This document shows, piece by piece, positions 23,875-37,000 of a DNA stretch of 64,000 nucleotides (the first letter of the stretch is position 1; every line of letters starts with the position of its first letter). Position numbers and translations under genes: made by a program. The DNA comes from Lycocorax pyrrhopterus obiensis (Eukaryota; Chordata; Aves; Passeriformes; Paradisaeidae). Under the pieces are notes generated by a model that saw only the letters and a list, made by a program, of their open reading frames with translations, was not told the DNA's origin and searched no databases. The DNA lies in assembly GCA_014706295.1 (NCBI GenBank), contig JACSVZ010000015.1:54743535-54807534 (forward strand), given 5' to 3'.

Positions 23875-26800
23875 TAAACATTTAGTAAAACCTGTAAATA
23901 TTTTAAAGTCCTTCTGACTTGAGATTATTGCATTACATAAATGTTTAATAGATACAGAGGTTGCACTTAAAGCACTGATTAGTGCACACATACCTCTGGA
24001 ATTTGTGTGGCTTTTAGACTGGCACTAAGAGTAACAAACATTTTTAGCACTCGTTACAAGAAGGAGAAAAATGTCCTATTACCATAGGAACCCTCTCACA
24101 ATGACATGAGACAAAACTAACGAATGTTCACCTTTCTGGTTGTTGATTCTCATTCAGCTCTAACAACATCGCGTCCAGTTTTCTGGCATATTATGGAATT
24201 GAGGTGTTCAGCGGAAGCTCGTTTGTAGTTATCTGGTTTTTTTCTGTTCATGGTCAAGTGTGCTGCTAGATAAGGATATCTATTTGTAATCCATTTTGTC
24301 CTGTCCATACTTATTTAGAAAGCTCCTGCCACACATAAGAGGAGATTTTTTTTTCCCATTTCTTCTTCTTTTAGGAAGACATGGCTTACAGCTCCATGGA
24401 CTAGGCAAGACCCCTGCATCTTCTGTATGCTGAGGGCAGCTGTCTCCCTGTTTGCAGGAAGCCTCTGAAAGCCACAGAATAATCTGGAATCCCTTTCCAA
24501 CACAAGCCCCCAGGAATAGGAGGGCTATTGCCACAGAGGTAGGAGCAGGTCTGTGTGCTTGCCTCAGGGCTACAGGGGGATGCCCATGGCCATGGAGCAG
24601 AGCCAGCTTTGTATAACACTGACACCAATTTAACCCCTCTTGTGAAATGGGAGAGTTGGCCTGGAATCCTTAGTCAACAACCCATGACAAATTTAACTTC
24701 AAAACTTTTTTATGAAGACAGTTCAGGCCAAAAAATGCAAGGAGCTGTGTTTGCTCTGTATGGCAGACTGATGGTCACTGGATGGAAATGAATGACTGTG
24801 AGCGACAGGGAGATAGGATGCCCAGGTTTAGGATGCCTCTCTGCTGTGACAGCCTCTGAAAAGGGGGGAAGTATCTTGCAATGCAGCACAGGGCTGTGTT
24901 CAGTTCACATGTATCACGAGGTAGATCCAGACTGCATTAGTAAGATCTCTGATGGAAAAGGAAACCATTAGTTATCACCATCATCTCTTCAGCTAATTAT
25001 CCTGAGGCTTTTTGTTTGATCAAAGGAAAAATGTGAGCATGTTATTTTTACTCAGAAGCAGGAACACACCTGGTTGAATACCTCTACTGAAATGTCCTGC
25101 TGGAGGGAAAGGCAAAGTATGTGTCTCCAACTGGAAATCTCCGCACACCTCAAAAGCTCACTGTGCGTAGTAATTTGATAATAACGGAGGGGTTAAGTGT
25201 AACATCCATCACAGGAACTGTGACAACACACATGAGAAAAAGGCTAACTACAGCCCTATCCTGGTCTAAAGTATAGAGGGCACTTGTATATTTCCCAAGT
25301 GAAAATTCCATCCTCTCTAAATGAGTCTTCTGCTGCTCAAAACCAAGCACAAATTGACTTAAACCTGAAATCAGTTAATTATTTCAGAAGCGTTCACCTG
25401 AATGCTTTCCATATGATATCTTTACATCATGAAAAGTACAACAGATGCTGCAAACCAAGCTTGTAACTCCTTGCTTAGGAGCCTATGTCCTCTGCTCTGG
25501 CTGCATTTCCCAGCATGGAATACCATTTTGTATGTGAGCATTTATAGATTTTAATCAGCTTCCAGTATCCCTGGTAAAGATTTGCTGGGTAACATGAAAC
25601 ACACTACAATGAGCAAAGCAAGATTGCTCACCCCACTGTGTTCTCAAACATTTCCTCTAATTTATTTCTCAGTATCTCACAAGGAGACTCCCCAAACTGA
25701 GACTTTCCATCTTAAATTTCCTCCCATCTTGCAATCCTTTTCCACAGTTATGCAGACTTAATTTCTCACCTGAATTACACTCAGCTATGCCTCCTCCTAA
25801 TCTTTGCACCATTGACTTCAACAGCTTTTTTCATTAAAAAATTGTGGGTTTAATTTTTGAATTTTTTTTCTAAGGGAAAAAGGGAGGCTTTAAAAGCATC
25901 TGCTTTGGGAATGATACATATAGCATGTAAAATCATACTGCACACAGAGCAGGAACATTTCTATGATAAACTAGAAAAGCCCATTGCAAAATTAATTCAA
26001 ACTAGTGAAGTTGTTATGTCCTTCCATATAACTGAAGGCAAATTTCTTAATAAATCATGAATAGCTGTAATTCCTGAAAGGAATATATTTTGTTTTTCTT
26101 GAATGGGGATGTCAGCATTTACCTGGACACCTCTGCAAACAGTGCTTGCCTCTCCATATTGTGGCTGCTTGCTCTGATTTGACCTTTCTTTCTAAATTAA
26201 TTTCTTCGAAGTTTAAAAAATAGTAAAAAATGCAGTGATTGATTTCATTCATAGAGCAATCACTTTTTAAAAACCCCTCTACTTTAGACATAAAACTAAA
26301 TCAGTTTTAGCTAGAATAGTTATCTGCTGAAAGAAGTCTGAATAAATTGAGCCTAAGAAAGGCTTAGGTAAAGGTTAAACCCTGACTTTGCACAAGCTTT
26401 TATGGGAAATTGGGACTGCTCTGGGTTGCAGATTTTGACTTGATGTAGGGCTGCAAATACCTGCTGATAGCACAGAGACCTCTTGCTGCTAAAAAGTCAT
26501 GAATTGTCACAGTAAAATTCTAGTTTTTAGAATACGCCAAAGCCTAATAGCTAAACTGTTATTATTCAGCTGTATATTACCCTGACTGCTTTATGTGTCA
26601 GTGAAAAAAACAGAAAGCAGGGCATAAACTTTGGATTGATTTTTTTCTCTGACTGAGGAAAACAGCTTTGCTGGTTGTTTGTTTTTTAATTAAAAACTCT
26701 GATTGAAATGAGATTTTCAAACCCACATAATTTTACTGTTAGTGCTGTCTCATTTTCCAACATGATCTGTCCATTTGTTGCACAGTGACAGGATGTGTGC

Positions 26801-29800
26801 TCCTGAACACCTAAAGGAATGTTAGCTCAGGTTGCTTTTACTCAAAAAAATAGGGACAGTCAATGTCAAAGTCAGTAATGTTATTAAAATATTGGCAAAA
26901 TATATTTTAAACAATGTATAAATGAACGATAATATTTTCTGTATTTTTTCCTCCATGAATAAGTCACTACTCTTGGTCCTAAATTCCTCTGGCTTAGCCA
27001 GCAGAAGGTTTTCATTGACAGTGAGTTGAATCTCAGAGTCCAGAAGCTCGAGCACACCAGTAGAGTGACATTTCAAATAATAGGGGAAACAGCTGGCTTC
27101 TTGTCTTGCCAATAGGGAAGATGAAGTTGATTTTTCTCTTTTAACATAGATTTCCTTTTAAAACTGATTAGCATGCAATCTGAGGAGGTGGCATTTGGAT
27201 ACGTTGTCTTTTAGTGCACTGAGGAATAAAACCAGACTCTAATATTGCAACATTTTCAATCTTTGGCAAAGTTGTAAGTGCAACTGGAAAAGCAAGATAT
27301 TTTTGTGTGGCATCAGGAGTCTTGTATGTGATGATGTGTAACACAGCTAGTGAGAAAGGCACGGTGCTGCTGGTTGGCAAGCATATGCTCTGGTTTTTGC
27401 TCTGCTGCTGGCTGCACTTGCTTGATTTTTTCCTCTTTTCCTTCCCATTCCCCATATTTTTAATTCTTTTGTAATGATGATGGAATCGAATGAAATGTAT
27501 TTTCATCCAAACAAAGGTTGGGAAGTGTCGGAGTTCGTGCCTGCGCAGGGAGCATGTTGCGACCACAGGAACAGGCTTTCTTCAAACTTTACATCATCTT
27601 TGTGGGACTTAATCTCTTATTTGGGTCAGAGGACACCTCAGTTGTGCAGGATCCTGCCACTTTTTCACATCCCCCAGTGCTCCACATCTCTCTCCCAGTG
27701 CCAGGGTGCTGCACACAGCCCTGCTGCTGCCAGCTCTCCTGTCCTACAGCAGCTGCCTAAGGCTGGTATTGCAGGGCAGCTGCTGGCTACCAACAGGAAG
27801 GGATTTTGTAAATTTGCAATTATTTAATGGAAAAATTGAGGCTTGCCAAAAGGACAAATCCTCAAGCTCCCTTCCACTGGTGCAAATCCAATTTTATCAG
27901 TCTCCGTGGCAGTATCAGGGACCGGGCTTTTCTTTCCACTTACAAGCAATGAAGGAAATCACCCAAAAGCTGTGCACCCAAGAGCTGTGCTGAGAAGCCG
28001 TTTCTTACTCCATTACCCCAAAAATGGAAGTTTCTGGGTTTGTGTGCACGTGATTTCAATTTTGTAAAGCCCCCCCCAGCTCCCTCCCCCACTCTGTGGT
28101 TGAGTTCTGCACCTGCTGGTTCTCCCTAGCCTGGGCTTGGTCCCCTGGCTGCCCTGCCCACTGACCCCCAGCCCACCAAGGGATTTCTCCTGCTCCACAG
28201 GAGAAGATAAATTTGAGTCTTCAGTGTGTCCTGCCTACAATATACAATAAGGCAGGTGAGAAAGCAAAGCCATGCAGACAAAAATCCCGCCCTGAAAGCA
28301 TGAGCCATAAATAAAGCACACAGAGAGGAATTTTCTTTCTTCAATTTAATTGAATTTACTTAGAAAAATAATCAGGCTTGAATGGCTTTTCTAAGGAAAG
28401 ATTCATGAGCAGTTCACACTTGTGTTGGCAATGTATAATTTATCTTTTTCCTTTATTAACAGTATATTTAAGTATGAGGAGATACTTTTCTACAACAAGC
28501 CTTCTACTGCATACAAATAGGTTAAAAAAAAAATCCAACCCCACATTGATGTTAAATTATTCGTACACATTGTATTGTGCATGCATGTAAGAAAATAACA
28601 CTCTCTGTAACAAGAGTAATAGTAAGGACAGTCCCTTTTTGTACCTGAAAAGTGCAGCAGACTACAGTGAAACCCTAAAACATCCGGGGTCAACTCACTT
28701 CTAAAAGCACTTCTGCTTGTGGATTATTTATTTCACTTGTCTTACACAGCGCATGGTTCAGGCAGTTTGCACGTTTCTCTGATAATGGATGTGGTTTATG
28801 AAGAGGCTGAAGCATGGACTGAGCCAGGATTGGGGGGACATCCCACCAGCCAGGAGTCAGCACCATGTTCAGATGGGCCAAATCCAGCCTGCATTCCAGG
28901 TTAAGGTGCTTAGGGCCATTTGGGGGGAATGACCCCTCAGCTGTGGGTATCGTGCCAAGTACGGAGCCGCCAGCACTGCTGGGCTCAGCGCTGGCCCTGC
29001 CAAATGACAGGGAGGCATCAGCTGCTCAGAGATGAGGATCACTGCTCCAGCAGCTTTGAGGGGGCTGGGGACACAGGTGGGGAGCAGGAACTTCCCCACA
29101 GGGTCCTCTCTGGGCTCATCACTACTCGACATAATTAATACACACCCTTCTACACCAGCAGCTTCCCGGGTGGCCCTTGCAGCCCCACGGGCATGTCTGT
29201 ATTTTACATTTTGCTGTGGCTCAGTGGTGCCTGTTTGTCTCCCAAGATCAGCTGTGGCCACAGCAGAAAAGAAGGGAGAGAGGCAGAACTCAAGAGCAGA
29301 CCAGGTCCCTCTTCTCCTCCAGCTGGAAAACCCAGTGAAGAGTTAGAGGGTAAAACCAGCCCGGTTCCCTGGCTGCCCTCCACTGCAGGTGGTGGCTGCC
29401 AGCTCACTGAGATGAGCACAAACAACCCCGAATGTCCTCCTGTGTGGCTGCACAGGAAAAGAGAGGGTTTTTTGGCTCAGTCAAAATAACACACCCAATA
29501 GATCAAAAGAAAGGGCTATTCCTTAACTTTTGTCATCCTGCTCTGAGCTGCTGAGGGCTTGCTGCTCACTGCACAGGACACGACTCTATCCAGCATGTCA
29601 GCTGTTCATTTTAAACACGGGTCTACAGCCCATTCACAGCACCTCAAAATGGATATAAGGCTCTAAATAGCCAGGTTGTAGTAGTTTGGGATCAAGGTTT
29701 TTCAAAAGCAAGTGACTTTAAGTACCCACTGAAGTCCACATAAAAGCCTTCTCAGTGCTGAGCATCCACCTGCAGAGCTACCCTCTGTGGGGAGCCAGAA

Positions 29801-30150
29801 TGTGGGTAATCGAACCCAAAGCTGTTGCTAAAAATCCCGGCTGGAGCAATGGTCACCCCTCAGATCTCCTGAACACATTTTTCACCCAAAGCTTTTCTAT
29901 CACAGCTACCATATAGAGGTTTTGTGTCTCCAAAGCTGTGAAACTACAGAGAATATTTCAGAATGCATAAAAATGTGTTGATGATGCCAGAGAAAAGTAC
30001 AAAAAGAAAGGGGGAAGCACACCCTGTTTTTTTAAGTATTTACTTTCTGAAGCAACTTTTGTCTTAAACAAAAAAAATCACGTCACATTCTGTTGGATGG
30101 ATTAACAGCTAACTGAAAAGGAAATTGGACCAAAATATGAGCACTATGGG

Positions 30151-30513
30151 ATGCAAGACCCAATTAGCACACAAATAGCTTGTAGGAAGTATTGTGAGGG
30201 GGAAAAGGGGAACCTGCCTCAGACAGTTGTTTTTTCTAACAAGCATACAACCATTGAACTAGATCACAAGAAAGCCAGGGCACACTATGAGAGGCACTTG
30301 GAACAGCTCCACATACTCTCAGTGAGACTAAACTGCTTTAAAGTAAAACAACAACCAGCAATGGATCAGGAATTCAGCCCTTTGCCAGCCACTGGACCAG
30401 TGCTCTGGGTTATAAATAGGCCCTGGGTTATGAAAACTGTGGCTGTTACAGAAAGGATAAGAGATTTATTTGTATGGTATGATAGAAAATATAATGACTT
30501 GAATCCTGCCTAA
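30151..30513 (+). other. Unexplained 120-codon ORF, probably non-coding
   Basis: An ATG-initiated ORF of 120 codons ends at TAA (30511-30513) in otherwise ordinary sequence. The translation is hydrophilic, with a Lys/His/Glu-rich stretch in the first half and an IRDLFVWYDRKYNDL-like end. I see no signal peptide, membrane segment or family motif, and no clear splice context. It lies antisense to where a long CHST11 3' UTR could run. A chance ORF is the most likely explanation. Confidence 0.15.
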
Positions 30514-32289
30514 GACCAAACCCAATTGTGAAAGGGCTTCAGTTGCTGTTTGTTATGTTAATTTGTTTTTCAATTAGATTTATTCAGCAACTTATTTTTA
30601 TCAAATAAAATGCAAACTATTTTTCTTTTTTAATCACATCTGTGCCCTGGAAACTAATATAATTCAGTGGATATTGTTGGCTATTGTACAATATGACATT
30701 TTTCAGGATCTGGGTCTGATACTATTGAAACAGCTCTGCCTTCAGCTGAGTTTATTTAAATCATCATTCATTTCTGAAAGGGTTTGTTTTGATCATAAGA
30801 TTGACATGCAGGCAAGTTAAACACCCCATTTTTAACCATCTATCAACTTTAAAACAGATTTTGGATTTTCACAAGTGCCTCAATTTAGCCTCTGCCTCCT
30901 TCTGCCCATCAGCTGCCTGCGGGCACTGAGGTGGCTACAGAGCACTCCCCAGGCCATACACCTCACCTGCATCCAACTGAAGCAAGCATCTGGAGAAGCC
31001 TGAAATTCTGCTCCCACTAGCTGGCTAACAGATCCACATTGAAATCCCATTTTTCATTGTTTATCTGCTGTGTATAGATTACCATTTGCTTACCCAAAAC
31101 AATCTGCCATCCCAAAAAGCTGTTAAACACAAAACAACTGCTACTGAGATATTCCCCTTAAGAAAAAAGGTCATGGTCTTACAATAAAGGTAACAGATGA
31201 ATTTCTAACCCACTGGAACTTAGAAAAATCCCTGTCAATGGCATTTAGGCATCAACTAAAAAAGAAGGCTGCTTCTTCTCCCTAGGAAAAAGCCATGAAA
31301 CCAGCATGTAGGAAGATGAGACCTTTTTAATTGCCTTGCATGCTTAGAGAATCAACATGAAGAGGAGCTTTTGACTTTTCAAATGACAAGCCCAGATCAC
31401 TTATAGCAACATACCATGACCAGCATCTCTCGAGCCAGTTTTGGTTGCCCATCTTAAGATCAATTAGGAAGGCATGACTTGAAGAGGATGGAGGTCCCCA
31501 CAGCCCCATCCTGGATATGAATTAAGTCAATGCCAATTGCTTTGGGCATTCAAAAATCTCTTACAGTCACCTTCCAAATGCTGATTCTTTTCTGATGGAC
31601 CATCCCCAATTCATTTGGGCTAGGAGGCTTCAAAATAAGAGACAATGGGAGTGGTCATACTCTCCATAAACTCATTAAGACTTATAAAAGGTTCATGGTT
31701 TCTCTTCCTAAGGAATACATTCACATTTCTTTCAGTCATGGGTTTTAGATATCATGAATCTACCCAAATCTGAGTTACTTTTCCTTTTCAGGCCTAGAAA
31801 GATAGATTTTGTACTAGTATTGAGTGCAACATCACTTTCTAAAGAACTTATTTTCACCACTCTTCTCAAAGCATGTGGTATCCAGAACCATTCCCATATT
31901 TACTTGCATCAATGGCTAATGGAAGAATATTATTACCCAGAACAAGCTCAGTCAAGGAAAGCACAAAACCAGACTCCTTTCGTCCACGTTATCTTATCTC
32001 TGCTGCTGAAGTGAAACCTACCAAGAGACAATGTTTTAAATAAGTATAAATAACATTAATTAGAACTGGAGGAATGCAAGATCAATGAAATTCACCAGAA
32101 CACAATTAACATTTGTGTAAACAGTGTAGCAGTATTATTCATTTCTACAGCTAGATCGTCACAATCCCGTTACCCTGCAAAGAGAGCTGTCCTTTCTTAC
32201 AATTGATTTAAATAATTTTGACTGTGCTGCTCGCAGCATCATTCAAAAAAAAAGAAAATATTAATTTACAAAATAACCCATTCTCCATA

Positions 32290-32295
32290 TTTATT
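32290..32295 (-). terminator. CHST11: Proximal candidate CHST11 polyadenylation signal
   Basis: TTTATT on the + strand is AATAAA on the CHST11 strand, 63 nt past the stop codon. Use of this site would give a very short 3' UTR. Mammalian CHST11 transcripts have long UTRs, so more distal sites (for example 30751-30756) may dominate. Confidence 0.3.
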
Positions 32296-32358
32296 ATGAC
32301 AAATAAAAATCTTAAATAAAACAGGCTTTCTCTCCCCTCTTTCCCCCCAACCCATCCC

Positions 32359-33207
32359 TCATTCCAATTTCAGGTAGCTTGGCACTGAGTAATTAAACAT
32401 TAAAAAATCAAGTTTGTAGACTTCATACAGCTGCGTTTGGTGCAAGGAGCTGATGTTCTGGAAGAATTCTGTGGTCATTTCATCAGTAGTTCTCGTAGAC
32501 TTTGCATAGGTGGGGAATTTCAGGTAGTTGCCAACTCCCGCCAGCTGGAGAACATAATTCGAATCCTCTTCGAGCGTTTCGTACTTTCCTATGAGGTCGT
32601 AGTGGATGTGGCAAGGGTGGCAGAGGGAGTACACAGTCTGCCAGTGCTCATTGAAGGGCTCTTCTCTTTGGGTGTGTGGGTCGATGAGATATGCCACAAA
32701 CTCTTCAAATTTCACGTCATCACCTTTCCGCAGAGCTTCCTGGGTTGCGTTTTTCCTCTGGCGCCTCACGATCTTGGTGCCGTATCGCTTGTGGAAGGAA
32801 GTGTTGTACTTCTGGGTGAACTTGTTCCTGTAGGCTGACACCAGTCTTTCAAAAGGCTCGCGAACGAAGAGGAACTTCATGTAGTTTTTCAAGCGGTGGT
32901 TGATCTCTGGGATGCTGTACTGGTTGAGGGTCTTCAGGTTTGAAGACACATGGGCTTCGTTGGCTGGGATTTCCATCGGATCGCTGTATTTGCCTCTTCC
33001 TGTCAAAACCATCATGACTCTCTTCCAGTTTGTGCAGGCCACTTTGGGAACATAGCAATAGATCATTTCATGATCTTCATCTACGACCAGGTGCTTGAGA
33101 TCGTTGGGTGTCAGCACACGGCGCTTCCTGCTGGACACGCTGTTTGCTCGGCACGTGTCTGTCACTTGGTCTCGTCTGATCTGATGAAGAATTGCTGTGT
33201 TGGACAA
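32359..33207 (-). CDS. CHST11: CHST11 terminal coding exon (chondroitin 4-O-sulfotransferase 1)
   Basis: CHST11 is a Golgi type II membrane enzyme that transfers sulfate from PAPS to O-4 of GalNAc in chondroitin, and is needed for cartilage proteoglycans. The exon encodes 282 residues to the stop. It starts [19 protein letters not shown] and ends [12 protein letters not shown]. The 5'-phosphosulfate loop PKVACTN is at exon residues 54-60 and the 3'-phosphate motif REPFERLVS at 116-124. Adding the 70 residues expected upstream gives 124-130 and 186-194, the positions known for the 352-residue human enzyme. N-glycosylation sequons lie at exon residues 135, 153, 251 and 272 (205, 223, 321, 342), all four conserved. 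The catalytic domain is complete, with no stops or frameshifts. The frame stays open upstream to an ATG at 33226-33228, but those seven codons (MPVLPLQ) are intronic read-through, because the CAG acceptor at 33208-33210 matches the family exon boundary. The N-terminal tail and membrane anchor are encoded outside the window. Confidence 0.98.
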   Translation of the reverse strand: MSNTAILHQIRRDQVTDTCRANSVSSRKRRVLTPNDLKHLVVDEDHEMIYCYVPKVACTNWKRVMMVLTGRGKYSDPMEIPANEAHVSSNLKTLNQYSIPEINHRLKNYMKFLFVREPFERLVSAYRNKFTQKYNTSFHKRYGTKIVRRQRKNATQEALRKGDDVKFEEFVAYLIDPHTQREEPFNEHWQTVYSLCHPCHIHYDLIGKYETLEEDSNYVLQLAGVGNYLKFPTYAKSTRTTDEMTTEFFQNISSLHQTQLYEVYKLDFLMFNYSVPSYLKLE

Positions 33208-33225
33208 CTGCAAAGGAAGCACAGG
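33208..33225 (-). other. CHST11: CHST11 terminal-exon splice acceptor
   Basis: On the - strand this reads CTGGTGCCTGTGC...CAG-type sequence: a pyrimidine-rich TGTGCTTCCTTTG run followed by CAG, directly before the TTG (Leu) codon that opens LSNT. It fixes the true exon start, as opposed to the in-frame ATG at 33226-33228. Confidence 0.85.
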
Positions 33226-33974
33226 CACCAGCAGGTCAAGGGCTGGGAAACTCTCACTGCCTTTTTTGCTTATTATACAAATTCATACAAAAGCAGGTCT
33301 TTCCCTGCATGGAATAATTCATTATGTGGCTGAGTACAACTGTTACTATTCTAGAAGAAACTCTTTTTGTCTCCAAACTTCTTGATACACACTGATTAAA
33401 TGCTGTTCACACAGCATCCAGAGCTTTGCTTTGAAGAGAGCATGAAGCAGCACAAGTGCTCACACAGCATGGTGGCAAGTGTATTTACAGAACCCTCATC
33501 CTGAGATGTGGTCACTGCTTTTCTTAGGCCTGAAAAACAAATCTTGCCTCCACTCTCCAGTCCAGTCCACAGCTACAGCAGTGCTGGACCTTTTGCTGCT
33601 GAGATGTGGTAGGAAGATACCAGAGCTGGAAACTTTGACAAAATGAAAACAGTGTGTGTTCTTCTTACTGGTGTCTTTTATGTTAGAGAATTTAATAGTC
33701 ATGTTTCTTGGCTATGACCTTGAATATGGCTTATATGGCTATGACCAGAATAAATGAAGCCCATGGATATTCCTGATACTCTCCAAGAGGAAAATTCATT
33801 CAGATATGATGACCATGCCAGTACAGGGCTCCTGTGTTTGGTTATTCAGAGGTGTCTCTGCACGGCACGGGGTTTTGCTGTGCAGCCCTATCCTCACTGC
33901 TACAAATACCTTATTACATATTGAGAATAAACTGCATCAAAGCAACAGTGGGAAGATTTTAGTAATGTTATTTA

Positions 33975-34085
33975 CATTTATTTAACACCATTTACCTGTG
34001 AATTTCAAAGAGCCTTGTGCTCAATAATTAATTTAGCCTCAAAGACAAGAATTAAGGCAAGTATTGACCTTCCTAATTGATAGGC
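33975..34085 (+). repeat. Possible ancient MIR/CORE-SINE-type fragment
   Basis: The order 'TTTCAAAGAGCCTTGTGCTC', 'AATTAATTTAGCCTCA' and 'GGCAAGTATTGACCT' followed by a degenerate 'TTGATAGGCAAGG' parallels a common old amniote MIR-type sequence. That element has the order: ...CACTTTACAAACATTAATTAA, then GCCTCACAAC, GGTAAGTATT and CAGATGGGGA. Divergence is high, so this rests on block order from memory and not on an alignment. Confidence 0.4.
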
Positions 34086-37000
34086 AAGGAGGTCTGAGAT
34101 TCCTTCTTGTATGCTGAGTCTTTCAAAAGTGTTTATTTAGTACCTTCTTAATTCATGTTGAATTAACATGGATCACAGGACACTGAAAAGAAGTATTTGA
34201 GGCAATGTAGACTCTATACACCTGCTATGTGTGTTCCTTTGGTTATAGGGGTCTTCCTCCCTGCCAGTATACCAGACAAAACCAGTATATGCCAGGCAAA
34301 ATCCTTTGTCCTTGGCAAATGATTTTGCACCAGCTCAGGAATTCGTACTGAACCTCCAGCTCCTTCAATCATGGGTTCAAATCTCTGCTTTCAATAGCAG
34401 TACTTAGCCAGGATTCATCTTTAAAAAACCCAACAAAACTCAAAGAACAGGATCCAAATAAACTTTAGAGTCAAAACCCAAATGAAACTCCAAGATGGGA
34501 CCAAGCCACTCACAGGATTTCTGAGCTTTGGAGAGAAAGGAAATAGAAATTACATTGTTGCAGGCGAGCCAAGCCCTAAGAGCCCAAGTTTCACCCACCC
34601 AAGGGGCAGCAAAAGCTTTTGCAGCACGTGAGTAACAGATACTCTCCCTCTATATGGGCTGTGGTGGGCTGCAGAGAAATGTTTTCAGGGGATAAGCGAC
34701 ACCAAGGGGCTGGTGCAGCTCCACTTTGGGCAGGAGGACTTTTCCTTCAAGAGAGTGTATATGTGCCAAGCCTGGGACCTCTGCGTTTTGCACAGTGCCA
34801 CCCACCACTTCTCTGAATTCCCTGATACTTTCCTCATCTCTTTTGCCCCTCTGTTCAGTAAAATGCTGGCTAGTAGTTAAAATGTGCAGTAGCCCAGTGC
34901 AGCTCTTTTAGGCAGCTTGTCTTGTCTTTTGTGTGTGTATGATATCCCCCTGGATACCTCCCAGGTGCACTTCAAGGGCAGTTTTATGTTGTAGTCAAAG
35001 AGATGAGAAGCCAGATGTGAAATGTGCTTCCTAGGAAAACTGAGTGGCAGGGAGTTTCCAAATAAGATGTTAGAAAGCAGTTGTCAAGGACCACACAGAT
35101 TTTTCAAGAAAATTACTTTTTCTGTTAAAAAAATTTTTTAAATCCCTATTTCAATTTATGATGTCCTCAGAGCAAAACAGAAGTCATGGTTCTCAACCAG
35201 CACTATACTGGTTAGAGTTACCAGTGAATAATCTTCAAAGAACCAAACAAAACCCTATGCAAACACACAGATATACAAATTCTCCTTTGCAGCAGATAAA
35301 AAGCTGAAATCTCTCTTTCTGAAGATTTTCATCAAAAATTATATAGCACAGTAGTGCTGTTTGCCTCTGGTTTTAGAGTTAAAAAAAGAGAAATGCCTGA
35401 ATATATTGCTATATTATGTTAATGCACTGTATTTGATTTTCTGGTGCTGTTCTTAGGATAAATACAGAATTAAGTGGATGAGAATCTATGGTCTGTATTA
35501 GATAGAAGGTCAGATCTGATAATCTAATGGTTGCTTCAGACCCTAATCTGCAGATGAATCTTTGTAGAGCTGTGCTTTGCTCCTGATTTCATTCCTCCAT
35601 CAATAGGCTAAGCACTTCTCCCCCATACATTAACATTAATGAGATTTTCAGACATTTAGAGTAAGGGGGAAAACGCAGCCTTAGTATTTGCAATTGCAAA
35701 TGAGATTGTACTACATTAAATTCATTTAGAAGATTACACTTGTGCATTTTCAAGTGGTACTTTCCTCTCGCTCTTTTTAACATGGAAAAAAATATGAAGA
35801 AATGGCATAAAAGTTTGGTCAGCTACATTTACTGTGTAGACAGCAGCACCCCAGGGTGAGCTGTGCATGTGCTCTGGCTTGCCTGGGGGCACACAGAACT
35901 CATATTAAATAGCAATGCAAGAGTAAAAGGGGATTGTCTTGTTCTCATCAATGACAGCACCATTTGGTATGGCTGATGGATGAAGGGCCATGTAGGAAAT
36001 AGAAAGCTCAACTTCCTTTTTATTTTATCCTACTGACTTCAGTTTACTAAAAACAAAAAAAAAAGAAAAAAGGCCATTTTAGCGACTGTCTTAGAACAAT
36101 ACCAACTGTATCAAAGCCCGTTTCTATTGCAGCTGACTAACATACCTGATGCACCCTGGAAGAGCTGACCTACCTGCCGCCCCCAGAGACACAGAGTCCT
36201 GCTGGCTCTCCTCCAGGTTTGATGGGAACAGCCCTCTCGCTGAAGGAGTGGCTGATAGGAAAGCCACATTCACCCTGCTCTAGTGAAAGGTCAGGTAAGG
36301 CACCTGAGAGCCTTTAATGGAATCCTGAAAGAACCACCAAACTCTCCTTTGCACAGAGGACATGCTCTGTGGCCCCTAGAGTCTACAGCACCATGGAAGA
36401 TAATCATTACAGCACTTTCAATTTAGTATTTTGAAACTATGCATTAGCAGTGAGTTAGGTGATGGTAATATGGTTCCTTTTCATTTTAAGTTACAGGCAA
36501 GGCTTTTAAGCCACATAATTTCACTTCCGAAGCTGGTGAGGGGAACTGGGGAAGCAGTAAGTTTAAATGAGGCTGGAAGTACATTTGTTTAAACTAGAGG
36601 TCCACTTGGCCAGGGTAAAAATGCAAATGTGCTCACAGCTAATGAAGAAAGTAAACCCCACAAATTTAAGCGGCCAGAGAGAAGATCCAAGGGATAGAAA
36701 TCTTTAAACTCATGGATGGTGAAGGGCAAGACAAAGAATTGGGGTCATGGACTGTCCTCCTCCAAAGCTGTTACAGATGTGGCTACAGCAGAGTCGTGGG
36801 CGTGCAGCTGCTGCCTGGACACTGACGGCTGTGTCTGTGGTCATCACCAGAGGTCCCTGCTGCTCCCTCAGTTCTAGAAACCACAATAAGTGATGGCCTA
36901 AATCCACTTTGGGAGAGGACACTTTTAAGCCTGTGTGCAGATTACCCTGAGAACAGTGTGGGGATGGTGGTAAAGTCAGTGCTTGGGTCTGTCCTCTGAC

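Larger units (their letters stand above)
18761..32289. other. Gene-poor interval between SLC41A2 and CHST11 3' ends
   Basis: About 13.5 kb without a recognisable protein gene. It holds a purine-biased stretch (about 19620-20110), a 19-bp two-copy tandem duplication (23837-23874), a moderately GC-rich, CpG-poor segment (about 28060-29480) and an unexplained 120-codon + strand ORF (30151-30513). The right-hand part may be the CHST11 3' UTR, which is several kb long in mammals. Minus-strand AATAAA motifs (TTTATT on +) occur at 30751-30756, 30579-30584, 30465-30470 and 28727-28732, but I cannot tell which is used. Confidence 0.6.

Noticed and set aside
33208..33228. In-frame ATG upstream of the CHST11 exon as a real start
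   Set aside because: The CAG acceptor at 33208-33210 matches the known exon boundary and the seven upstream residues do not match CHST11. It is intronic read-through.
34370..34410. GGGTTCAAATCTCTGC as a tRNA T-loop or antisense MIR piece
   Set aside because: No acceptor stem, anticodon arm or A box was found at the right distance, and the flanks do not continue as MIR.
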